A DNA stretch of 64,000 nucleotides, taken from the NCBI GenBank assembly GCA_900095095.1, contig FMBT01000380.1, positions 1 to 64,000 of the forward strand, read 5' to 3'. Below are positions 1 to 11,408 of this stretch, piece by piece. Position numbers and translations under genes: made by a program. Under the pieces are notes generated by a model that was given only the letters and a program-made list of their open reading frames with translations, did no database searches and was not told the DNA's origin. Positions within the stretch are counted from its first letter, which is position 1, and each line of letters starts with the position of its first letter. Source of the stretch: Fragilariopsis cylindrus CCMP1102 (Eukaryota; Bacillariophyta; Bacillariophyceae; Bacillariales; Bacillariaceae).

Positions 1-90
1 GCAGTACTGTAGAACAATACAACAGTAATAATACAGCAATAAAATAACAATAACAAGTCATACTAAGTCAAGTCAATCATACGAAAGTAG

Positions 91-151
91 AGAGAGAATA
101 GAGAGAGAGAGAGAGGGAGATATATTTTTTCTGAAGTTAAATCAATCAATC
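91..151. repeat. GA-rich microsatellite in the leader of the LRR gene
   Basis: A run of GAGA repeats (about 91-120) lies just before the ATG at 152. It probably belongs to the 5' leader or promoter of the LRR gene. No other signal was recognised in bases 1-151 apart from a TACTGTA 7-mer at 5-11. Confidence 0.5.
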
Positions 152-1590
152 ATGTCTACTACTATGAGCGTCAATAGTGCTGCTGATGCTGACGATGCTG
201 ATGATAATAATAATAGTAGTTCTGAATTTTCTGTTGCGCTATCAAATGAACAAGTATTAGATTAACACGTAATAATATTACAACTTCATCGCTTTACCCT
301 CAAGTGGACAATGATGATCCTAACGTTGATATGACAATCCTAATAACGTAGGAATAAACATCGTCCATCCAAGAAGACGAAAAAGAAGAAGAAGAACAGC
401 AACAGCAACAACAACAACAACAACAACAGACCGGAAATAAAGACAAGAAGTTAAAAAAAGCATTAAAAAAAGAAAAAGAATCTGTGGATGCTGTTGTTGC
501 AGCAGCTATAAGGAATATACTACTCCAACTGCTGTTACTGAAGCTGTTAATAAAGAAACTACGAGAGAAGGAAGTGGAGTAACAGGAGTAACAACACCAT
601 CATCATCAACATCATTGTTGTCAAGACCGAAAAGTAGTAGTAGTAGTAGTAGAAGCAGCAGTATCAAGACAAGAAGGGTAAGAAGCAATCATCTGGTGGC
701 AGCAGGCGGTGGCAGCAGCGTTGGCGGCGGCGATGAACAACAAGGGACAAGTACTACAAGTAATAGTCGCCAGAATCTTTCTGATTCAACAACATCCGTT
801 ATTAGTAAGGGTAAAAATCATCCAGTAGTAGTGCAAGTAAGAAGAAAAGAAGAAAAAGAAAACTACAACGGCTACCAAAGATAATAATAAGGATGCAATT
901 GATCAAGATGTACTGGATGAAAAACAAAGAATTCTTTTACAATACGGTAGTAGTACAAATGCTGCTGGTAATGGTAGTAGGACTAGTAGTAGTAGTAGTT
1001 CCACTAATCCTGATCCTGATCCTTTACCTGTTCCTACCAGTATGCAACGAAGAACAACAACAAGTGGCAGTAGTAATAGTAGTAGTAGTTCAACATCAGT
1101 TGGTAATGTTAGTGGTGGCAATGGCAAGTACTAGTGGTAGTACTAGTACTAGTGTTACTAATCGTGCCGGTGCTGTTGCTGTTTTTCCATCTAATTCAGA
1201 ACATCCCACACAAAGACGATCAGTAACACAACTTAATCATACTATTAGTGATTATTATGTTACTAGTCCTATTAGTCGTGTAAGTGATATAAGTGAATTA
1301 CCTAGTAGTGAAGAAATTTCTGCTGCTGCTCATCAACAACAACAATATCCAGTAATTGCACCACCAAGACCTGGTACCTATATTGATGCAACATCTACTG
1401 AATATTTACGTCCACCTGTACGACGTACTCCTAGTAGTACTACTAGTACTAGTAACTACTACTAATAGACGATATCCGAATCCTAATTCTTCTTCGGCAA
1501 ATGCTACGACGATGACGACGATGACGGCCGCATCATCAAGAACAGTAGGAACTGCATCAATGTCAGCATCCATATCAAGAGCAACATCAG
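152..1590 (+). pseudogene. Frameshifted N-terminal (cytoplasmic) exon of LRR membrane protein
   Basis: An ATG at 152 opens a short frame that stops at about 262. Coding-like low-complexity sequence rich in Ser, Asn, Asp and Gln then continues to 1590, but changes frame several times: near 262, 360, 510, 880, 1130 and 1445. Most changes fall in or near trinucleotide runs. The last frame ends at 1590 in a GTAAGA donor whose phase matches the acceptor at 1801-1802, so this block is joined to the intact LRR exon downstream. It corresponds to the long disordered cytoplasmic head of diatom LRR membrane proteins. Either the 5' exon is decaying, or the assembly has indels in microsatellites. The true start is uncertain, and a functional product might start in the downstream exon. 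Confidence 0.5.
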
Positions 1591-1802
1591 GTAAGACAAA
1601 AGTATGCAAAAGTGTTTGCGTTGTGTTTGCGTTGCGCTGTATTGGATTGTTGCTGTGCTCACTGTGCTGTGCTGTGCTGTGCTGTGCTGTGATGTTTGGA
1701 CTTTAGTATGCAAAACTGTTTTTGTTTTGTTTTGTTTTGTAGGATAAATTCAGTATCATTTGACACATTATTCTTTGTCTTGTCTTGTCTTCTACAATTT
1801 AG
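1591..1802 (+). other. Intron with GTGCT and TTTTG pentanucleotide runs
   Basis: GT donor at 1591 and TTTAG acceptor ending at 1802. The intron contains a (GTGCT)n run at about 1663-1690 and a (TTTTG)n run at about 1721-1739, both period 5. Confidence 0.6.
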
Positions 1803-4148
1803 GATCCGTATCGTTTGCAGGTGCAACAACATCAGGATCAACAATGGCTGATAGTAGTACTTATCAGTCACCAACCGGTAGTAGTGGTAGAAGTAGTACT
1901 ATACCATTATTTTCTTTCTCATCGAATGAAACAGATAATGATAATAATAATGATGATGATCGATCATTATTTGGTGTCACACATGTGGATCGTGGATCTG
2001 GAACTGTGACAGTAGCAAAAGCTGTGTCTGCTACAGATTATGAAGCAGAAATTCGACGTCGATTGCAACAGGAAGCAGTGATTGCGATTGATGTTGTGAA
2101 TGAAGATTGTGAACAAATACGATCATTCAGTAAGAGTAATGGTAATGGTGACGGTGGTTCTACTACTAGGAGTAGTGAGGTAGATGATGATGACAATGAA
2201 AGACGAAAGAAACGAAAATTATGTTTAACGTATGGTAGTATAGTTGGTGCTCTTGTGATTGTTCTAATTATTGCATTAGTTGTTACCGCAACAATTTTAA
2301 ATAATACTAGAAATTTTAATATGTTTAGTGGTGGTGGCAGTAACAATCAAGATTCGCCAACAGTTTCTCCAAACGTTTCTCCAGTCAATAACAACAACAA
2401 CAACAATAATAATGATCCACTAATTCCTACTCCGCCCCCACCAATCATCACTCCTCCCAATGATTATAATGATAATGATAATATTATGATGGATAGTGAT
2501 ATGGCACTATATTATCGTCAAATTATAGCCGAAGTATTACCTAAAGATTCCTTAGTGGATACATTAGGTTCGATTGATAGTCCACAATATTTCGCATTTA
2601 TGTTCTTAATTGAAAATTCCTCTACATTATTTACAAATGTGATGCCGGTAAGTGTAAGTGATCCATCATTTAAAGACTATGAAAAATCCAAAGCAATCAC
2701 AATATTTTCATTAGTATCATTGTATTATTCCACCAATGGTTCGAATTGGTTCATCAGTACGAATTGGTTAAATCCTGCAGTGGATATATGTGATTGGCAT
2801 GGTATTAATTGTAAAGGTGAATTGCGTGGAGATAGTAGTATGACAATGAATGATAAAAAAGATGCTGCTGCTACTGCTTCTACTATTATTGCCGTACGTG
2901 ATAATAATGATGATGAAAGAAGAAGATTGTTACGACGACAAACAACAACAAGAATGTTTTTACAACAAAGAGAATTACAAACTGGTGCACCGGAAGTTAT
3001 ATACGACACACCCAATGATGATGCGTATAGTTATGGTGATCCATTAGGTAATCCTGCGGATGATGATTATAATCAAGTGGATGATTATACTCCAGCAGAT
3101 GATTTAGTTTATTCAACTGATGATTTAGCTGGTGATGATTTAGTGTTTAATGAAGAAACAGGTCAATGGGAAGGTATTGATCAACCGGATAATAATATTA
3201 TGCCAAATGAAGAAGTAGTACAAGAAGAAGATGAAGTTGTGGATGAAGTTGTGGATGGATTGGATGATACTTTTTTAATAAAGGAACCATCATTTGATGA
3301 TGATCAAACATGGTTCGTGGATGATATTGTATTAAATCAAGAGAATGATGATGATCAAACATGGTTCGAACGACCAATACGTAGTATTAATTTAATGGCA
3401 AATAATTTAGTTGGTGAATTACCAAATGAATTAGGTTTATTAACAAATGTTTATCAATTATTAAATTTTGATACAAATTCATTAAGTGGATCCATTCCAT
3501 CCTCATTAAGTATGTTAACTAAATTACAAGGTATTAATTTGAGTTATAATCAATTCGAATCGACAATACCAACCGAATTAGGGTCAATGACAGAAATACG
3601 TATATTTGATATATCAAATAATGAATCCATTGATGGTACATTCCCAACAGAATTAGATCAATGGAGGAATATTGGTACGTACAATATCTGACTATACTTC
3701 GATGACGAGAACGTTAACTAACACAGCAACGATAACGGCAACATGACATTTGACTGACTGACTGACTCTTTTTATACTTTCTAAATTCTCTCTTCTTTTC
3801 TTTTCCTCCTACGATTCATTCATTCACTCTACTATTCTCATCATCATCAAACAAAACAAATACAAATAAAACAAATACAAATTACAAAATTACAACAAAC
3901 AAAATTATTAAGAAAAATTATATATTCAAAATACAAAAATTACCGGATTCGTGCCACGTGAATTTTGTACGATGATTACAAATCGTGATCCCATTGCCTA
4001 TGACTATAAAACAAATATGAATACGGTTGGTGAAAATTTAGTATTAAAAGCAAGTTGTCCCGTTCCATTGTTATGTGCCTGCTGTACTGAATGTTGTCCT
4101 AGTAGTAGTAGTAATCCTAATAATGGTCAAGATTGTTTCTTGCTATAA
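1803..4148 (+). CDS. Type II membrane leucine-rich repeat protein (intact 3' exons)
   Basis: Exons 1803-3674 and 3913-4148; the intron begins GTACGT and ends AAG, and phase is kept. Order of parts: a Ser/Asp-rich cytoplasmic stretch; a basic RRKKRK stop followed by one strong membrane helix (encoded around 2230-2305); an acidic Asn/Pro linker; an LRR N-cap of the plant type (TNGSNW ... CDWHGINC, around 2735-2812); a long Asp-rich insert with RRRLLRR; then about five 24-residue LRRs, for example NLMANNLVGELPNELG. The last LRR crosses the splice site, and a Cys-rich C-cap follows (CACCTECCP). Basic residues before the helix predict an extracellular LRR face. Such proteins are numerous in diatoms and are thought to act as surface receptors or adhesion proteins, but they carry no kinase. 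The upstream exon is frameshifted, so whether the full protein is made is unclear. Confidence 0.75.
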
Positions 4149-5022
4149 GAAATATAAGATAAACTAAATTGGACGGCACAGCACCGTCCGGAGTATTTTT
4201 TTTACAGTCAAAATACAGTACAATAGAATGCAACTTTATTGAAATGTCCATCCAGTCCACCAATGATATTATATATATTTCATAATCTCTATAACATATT
4301 ATATACATTTTATATACATTTAAACACAACTCTATTGACTAGCTATTGCTATTACTATTATTTTCTTAGTGTGTTGTATGTAGTTCATGTGTCCTACAGT
4401 AAGTAGTAGTAGTTGTGATGTTGTTCAATGATCAACTTATTCCCTTTTGACTTTGAGGTAGAATACCTACACCCACAAAATGATGACGGTCTTTGCTTAC
4501 TGTATTCTGTTTTGCCGATATAGCATAGCATAGCGTAGCAGGACCAATCTTTTACCAGCCTATTATTGGTTCCAACCGAACCGAAAACCGCTTGTTTACG
4601 ACGTGGCGTATTTTTGCTAGGGCATTACTTTTTCTGTCAAGACAAATCAACCTTTAGAGTGATCGATGTCGGTACAATAGAGGCTCATCTTCTGGTAGGG
4701 TGTTGTATGGTACGTCTTTATTTATCTATATCTATTTTTATCTTCATCGTTGCCCGTACATATCACCCATAACGCGAGCTACTATCCAATGGTATAGTAA
4801 AGATATATAAATAAGTCGCAAACTATTAATGATATATGTAATTAATTATATGTAATTATTTATATGTATTATGTGGGTTTAAGGTCCTACACTATAATGC
4901 TGCAAAATCGTTGGTTGTCTTAGCTCTTTTTCTACTCCTTCTTTTGTTTTCATAGCCCCACAAGTCTACTTCTGATGATATAATGATTAGATGCAATTAT
5001 GCACGTGGTATAGTTATTATCT
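4149..5022. other. Intergenic, AT-rich, no gene seen
   Basis: Downstream of the LRR gene and downstream of the convergent catalase-peroxidase. It holds TACAGTA/TACTGTA 7-mers near 4395 and 4498 and AT-rich stretches. The short ORF at 4566-4772 has no recognisable features. Confidence 0.5.
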
Positions 5023-8000
5023 TTAGACTACCATCCATACTACTGCTAAGATAGCAGTGAAAGCAGACGAAATAGAAGCGGCGTGATTGTTGTTGGCGGC
5101 ACTATCGTCGATAGGAGGGGTGGTAGTAGCGTCACTGTCATCGTATGAGAAAACGTATATGCCCGTTTTGGTGGGCGTGGCAGTTTGTCGTTCGATGGGC
5201 TCACTAACGTCATCATCATAAGTGTCGTCTCCATCATCATCTAGACCAGGTGGATCGGTAGGCTTCGGAGTATCTCCCTGAATCGTTGGATCATCAACTT
5301 TTTGACATCTGCATGGAGAAAGGAACACAAACGAGTTCCAGAAAAATGATCAGAAAGAGAGAAAAAAAAATCATATTAGTCTAACGTAGCTTCGGGACGA
5401 GAAAAATCTACAATGTACTTTTTTGTTTTGTTTAAACTTACGCATTCTTTGTTGGCCCATCAAATAAATCTGCTGTCATTAAGTAAGTGTACGCTTTTGA
5501 GTACTGCTCCAAGAAGTAATCATTATCGTTGATAAATTGTTCCCCAATATCAGCTATATCACCTTTATACCATTCCATCACATCCTCATCTGTTTCGTTC
5601 ATACGTACAAAGAATTGATTAGATAAAGTATAGGTGCTCTTGTTAGCACGAGTGGAAGCGGTAACGCCGCCTTCTAAACTAACAAGCTCAGCAATGATAG
5701 GATCAGGTGTTGCCATGAGAGCGACGCCTTCCGCTAACGATAAACCCTGTACATAGAGATAGAGAGATAGTGTGTATATGCATGGATATGGGAAAATAGA
5801 TATTGATTGAAATGAGCGAAGAATGAAACAGATAAAACAAGATAAACATAGTCAATAAATACTTACCTTGTTGGTAATATCGTACATGATCGAATCATAC
5901 TTGTTGTTGTTGTAAATTCTTGGTTCTAATCCAATAGATTTATCTCCATTATCTGAATCGGAACGACCCCCGCAGAATGGCATTGGATATCCCCCAGCAG
6001 CTTCAATGGCAGTTTGTCCTGCTAAAACAATAAGATCCGACCAAGATACTTCAGAGAATTCATCTTTGATTGGTTCTAATAATTTCAAATAATCAACAGC
6101 ACCTGTATTTGTCGGCCAATCAATAGATGGAGAGTAGCGGATAGCCGCACCTATTATTATTAAAGAGAAAAACACCGAATACAAGAATGTCGAAAAGTTA
6201 GTGTTGTTCGTGTTGGGATAACGATAACAACCCGTAATAATAATCCATAACGTAACGACGTACCATTACATCCACCAAGATAATCAGTAGAACGGAATGT
6301 TGTTGCGCATTGACTTGCTAAGGTAGCAAATGCTGCAATATTCGACGGTTTCTCATCAATAGATTTTTGAATAGCAGATCGAACAGGGATATAATCTGGT
6401 TTGGGTGTTGTTAATGGACCTAATGGACCCATCGCCAATTCCCCTATAAAGATAGATAGTTAAGAGAATCGTGTTAGAGACAATGGATTCGAGTAATCAA
6501 GATCGTCCTCTCATTGACTTGCATATGACAACAACGATTTGAGATCTTTTAAAAAAAGACTTACATGGTTGGATTGGAGGAAGTTCGTCACCCAAACATC
6601 TTTGTCTGTTACCAGTATCACGTGTCATTAATTGATACCACGCTGTACCAAAATCAGCGGTGAGAGAATTAAGATTCGTAGCGTACTCTTGAGAAATCAT
6701 TCTGTACTCTGCGTCACCGTACACCAAAGCAAGATCGGTTGTCAGCATTTGAATATTAGGTGCAGTTACTTCTTCTGGTTCCCTAAATCAAGAGAATGAA
6801 AACGAAGATGGAAGAAAGGAAAAGAAAATTAGTAAATTGTCTGTAGCCACTCGAAAGAACGAACATTTATTAGCACGCCTATAAGAATTACCATTGTAAA
6901 CGCCCTCCTGGACCGGTGATATTAGCCCAGGTAAAATCGAGACTGTATGAATAGTATAAATAATATGATCGGACGATGTATAAAGTTTAGAGAATATCGC
7001 ATGGGGTGAGAGAAGGAATAAGGTAGAAATATGATTTATGACGTATAGTTTTAGCCTTCAAGGTAGTAAAAGTGCGGTTTTTGACAGACATTCTCGTGAT
7101 ATGACGACGTGGCTGACTAAGAAACGAGGAAACGAATACAGTAAGAAGACGACTTGCCGTCCGTACTAAGACTTACATGTTATTAAAGAATTCATTGTCC
7201 CAAGATGTTGGTGTTGTTGTCCATGTTACTTCCAATCCTGATGTATATTTTTGTTCCCATGTATATGGTGGTTCGTATGAATTTGTATCTTTGTCTGGAC
7301 AAAACGTTTCGATAATTTCATCCTCAATACATGGACCGTGACATTTACCTATTGCAACGATTGTAAGGATATGTAAATAAATTATGTGTGTGAGTTAAGT
7401 AAGTCGGTGTGTATTATGGATGTGTTAGGGTAGGTTATTAACCAAATTGTTGTTAACGTTGTTGTGTTGTAGCTGAGTTTTTTTTTTGCTTACCAAATGC
7501 ATGCCCACCACCAATAGCTGCTACAGTCATACGATCATTAAATCCCATACGTGCAAATACTTCACGTATATTATCAGCAGTACCTTCAAATTCACCTACT
7601 GGTGTACCTTCTGCATTAACATACATTAATCCTTGAGCTGCTGTACCTAATGGTGATTCACATCCTGAGAGAGAAAGAGAGAGAGAAAATGTATATCGAT
7701 TTGATTTTGTGAGACGACGGGGATTTTGTTGAAGTGACATGGAAAGAGGAAATGACATATACTGACGTGACGTAACGTGACGTAACGTACCGGGACATAC
7801 TTCACCGACTGGACATTGTTCTGGTCCACATGGCATGAATTTTTGTTGTATAGAAGATGGACCGAGAGGGAGTGATTGATCACCATTCTGAAAATCGATA
7901 CGTCCACCACAAAATCCAATCACTGGTCCACCCATGGATATAATAGCAGCATCAGCTGCTATAACAATTAAATCTCCCCATGATAGCTTATCACCATGTT

Positions 8001-9188
8001 TTTCTTTTATAGGAATTAATAATTGCATTGCCTACGGTAGTATATATAGGATAAGATGAAAAGAATTTGCACCAGATATGTATGTAAGGTTATGTAATGA
8101 TTTTTTTGGTTTGTTTTGTTTTGCTACTCAATCGATCGTAGGTTCGTTCGATGTGATGCATGCACATAGAAATGCACAACACTAATTTTTTTAACGTACC
8201 TCATCTAATGATTTATTATCCTTCCAATTACTTTCCGGTGGAAATCGGATCGCAGCACCATCACATCCACCTCGACCATCACTAGTACGGTATGTACCAG
8301 CGCAATGCCATGCTAATCGAATTAATAAACCAGAATAATTTGGACCGTCTATGTATTAGAGGAAGAGAATAAAGAAGAGGAAGAAAAAAAAAGGAGAGGA
8401 ATTGTACATTGATTTTTGAGATGAAGGTGATTGTTGGTGTGGTGTGGTGTGGAAAGAAGGATAAATGTATAAATACATAATAGTATTATACGTACCGGGT
8501 GGTAAAATATCAGCTGGCCAGAACGCTTGATTATTTGTTAATACCATATCAATCACATCTTGACGTACAGCACTATATCCCCCGACGGGTTTTGCAAACC
8601 CATCACCAACATTTTGATTCGAATACGATGGCTCATCTAATGTCGATTCTGGAGACATAATATCTAATAAATCCCATTCTTGTTTTATTTGTTTTAATTC
8701 TTGTAAATCTCGATCATCATTCTTCTTCTTCCCGTCTTTGTTTTCTTTCATCTGCTGCTGCTGCTGATGCTGCTTCTTCTTCTTTTCTACAAGTACACCA
8801 CCCTCCATCACAATTTCAAAACCAGGTGCTGCGGAGGAATGATGACGATCTTTTGGTGGGATCTTGAAATGAACAAGTGGTGTTTTATGTACCTGTAATG
8901 AATGCTGATTGGCTAAAGCAATATGTGGATTCGCAATAGATACACCTTCTGCACTTTCATGTAGATGTGATAATGGACATCCTGCTGAGGTGGAACCAAT
9001 CTGGAGGGAGAATGCCGTCAATGATAGAGCCGATCTTTATATTTATTTGTTTGTTATATACGGAAGATAGAAAGGAAAAGAAGAAGAAAAGATGAGATTG
9101 ATAGACGACGCAGACAATGAAAACACAAAAGAACTGCTGAGCACGACACTTCACACTTGACTACACTTGACTTGGCTTACAGTTTCAT
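5023..9188 (-). CDS. katG: Secreted catalase-peroxidase (KatG type) with C-terminal GPI-like tail
   Basis: Twelve exons: 9188-9181, 9034-8496, 8348-8200, 8031-7791, 7664-7494, 7348-7177, 6942-6892, 6782-6565, 6443-6264, 6150-5867, 5746-5442, 5308-5023; total 2604 nt (867 residues). The exon 4 donor has an in-frame alternative 9 nt earlier. An 8-nt first exon splices to give a signal peptide (MKLSALSLTAFSLQIG). The N-terminal haem domain has the distal RLAWH motif (Trp about 196, His about 197), GLMYVNAEG (Tyr about 327), Met about 352 and proximal GGGHAFG (His about 367). This is the Trp-Tyr-Met set that gives KatG enzymes catalase activity. A second peroxidase-fold domain follows (FRSTDYLGGCNGAAIRYSP, WSDLIVLAGQTA), as in the haem-free C-terminal half of KatG. 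The protein ends with a Pro/Asp/Thr linker and a hydrophobic tail (SSAFTAILAVVWMVV), which suggests GPI anchoring or membrane tethering. Likely role: removal of extracellular or cell-surface hydrogen peroxide. Most KatGs are cytosolic or plastid-type, so the location is notable. Confidence 0.88.
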
Positions 9189-11408
9189 GGTGATGATGGA
9201 TAACGATGGATGACTGTATGGATGATAGTATATTCTTTATACGGTAGTTTCTTGTTTGGGAGTTATGTTGTTATAAAAGTAATAATTTGAAGATATATTC
9301 GTAGTAGATTGTGAGTTAGTATGGTGTCAACACAACACAAACAACTGAAACGTGAAAGCTAAAAAGAAATTAAATTTTAGATAATAATAATGACTATACC
9401 CCGACTGACTCTACGGTAGAGAATGCGAACACAGCTTGATAAAGATGTACAGTTTCGTGTACAAAATGTACAGGTCTTTTGTTTCTAATAATGTTGTCAA
9501 TGAATGAAAATGAGCGAAGAGTGTAAGGTCATCGATGTTGTGTCTTTGAAGGAAAGATATATGTCATATTATGAAACAAGCAGAGATGATGGACGAAAAA
9601 ACCTTGTACAGACATACCATTCGAAGAAGAAGAAGAGGAAGAAGACATACTTCGTAAAAACCCTTCTACAGTCGATGCAGTATTGAGAGTCGCGTCTTTG
9701 TAAAAAGGAGATTAAGCCCTACTCATACCGTATCTTAAAGAATAACAAAAATAATGAAAATATAAGCCGTCAAAGCTATTAGCTTCCTCATAAATAGGCG
9801 TGTTCGCGTAGTAGTCGCGTTAGTCGCGTCTACATTCCCATGAAATAATAATATGTCATTCAAATACCCAACCATCACTCTTCGCTCATACAGTAACAGC
9901 GCAGCCTACTCGTACATTGATTTGATAGAAAAGAATATGGGTTCGCATATTCGTTTACTAACCGCGTACCCTAAAATTAAAATAGAAATAGTCATATCGT
10001 CATATAAGTTACCGTATGTACAGAGATATTAATACTCAAACCGTATTCTTTGATTCAGACGAGAGTAGAGCAGCCTAAATAAATATACATACTGTACCAT
10101 AACAGGAAGAAAAAGGTAGAGACTGTTGTTTCCATAATGTTGTTTCCATAAAAATAACATGCAATTGTGTATAATAAAATGAAGACAGTAGAGCAGCCTA
10201 ATTAAATAAAGTTGGATATAGGTCGATCGTGTCCTTCATTTCCCGCCGTAATACTGTAGTACTATAATTTCCATGAAATAATGTCAATCAAATACCCTAC
10301 TCGCTCTTCGCTCTCATAAAAGAGAAGTCTAACTTACTCGTACAGTGATGATAGAAGAGAATATGGGGTTCGCACTTATTATTGTACATTCAGAAACGAT
10401 TGATTGCGTTATGTAGGTATGTTGTGTGTGGCGTGCTTATAGAGTTTTATAAATGACATACTGTATCAAAGCAGTCATGTCATGCTACTATAACAAGAAA
10501 TGGTGCATCGCATACAAGTACTGTAATCGTTTGTCGTGTATTATTATTACACTAGTCGTATAATTCGTTTTCATGGTTTCAGTGCTTTGTCGTACTGTAT
10601 TCTACAAGAATCAATCGCAGTTCATTTCAGCAACTTCCTGCAAAATCTTTCTTTTTTTTCTGAATATATCTTTTCCTACCCTCATACTGGAACAGAATGG
10701 GCATATACCAACGAAAAGTAAATCAATAGTATATTATTGTATTAGTCCGTATGATATAATATGATATGATATGATATATCAATGTTACATACTATTTGAG
10801 GTATTTTATTCGATTCGATTCCCTCGTCCTGCGTTTTGTTCGATGAGGTGCTTAGGCTCCATTCATTCGTGTTGGTAATAGCAGTTTGCAATTTTTCGGT
10901 ATTGTTGCATGGAAGATCCATCGTTTTGACTGACTGACTGACTGACTGAGTGACTGGCTTATATCGTCGTCGTCGTCATGCAAAGTAGAGTAGAGTAGAG
11001 TACCGTTCAATAAGTTTACAGTATATAATACTGTCGCACACATCATTTTGATATCTGAGATAAGGAAGGGAGATGCATGCATGGACTCGACTCGAGGCGA
11101 GTGCGTTCTATTAATATTACCTTAATCACAGCATGACATGCTCTGGAACACAGGTCCTACTACTGTAATAATACTATTATTTGGATAGTTTGGTATACTC
11201 ATCTCAAAAATCTGTCTACCTATCAAAACAAGAGGAAGAAGATTTTTAGAGAGGATGTAATTTGCAATTTACAAAAGAACACCAAGCGAATCAACCAAAG
11301 ACGAACTGAATGAAAACTATATCTATATTAAATTATCTACTATTACATCATTAAAAAGTTAGGCGTACAGTACTCAACGTACGCAGTTATTTGTGTTTCG
11401 GCTACGTT
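9189..11408. other. Intergenic region with local duplications
   Basis: Promoter side of the catalase-peroxidase. No credible gene was found; the short ORFs at 9504-9686 and 10536-10764 have no conserved features. A diverged duplication pairs about 9832-9960 with 10258-10385, and a 'gagcagccta' unit recurs at about 10067 and 10191. TACTGTA/TACAGTA 7-mers are dense: 10252, 10459, 10519, 10593, 11017, 11161. A (GACT)n-type run lies at about 10927-10948. Confidence 0.5.

Noticed and set aside
9504-9686. 60-codon ORF after the catalase-peroxidase promoter
   Set aside because: No conserved motif, biased Lys run, and no supporting context.
10536-10764. Overlapping 61 and 63-codon ORFs
   Set aside because: Short, overlapping in two frames, no domain.
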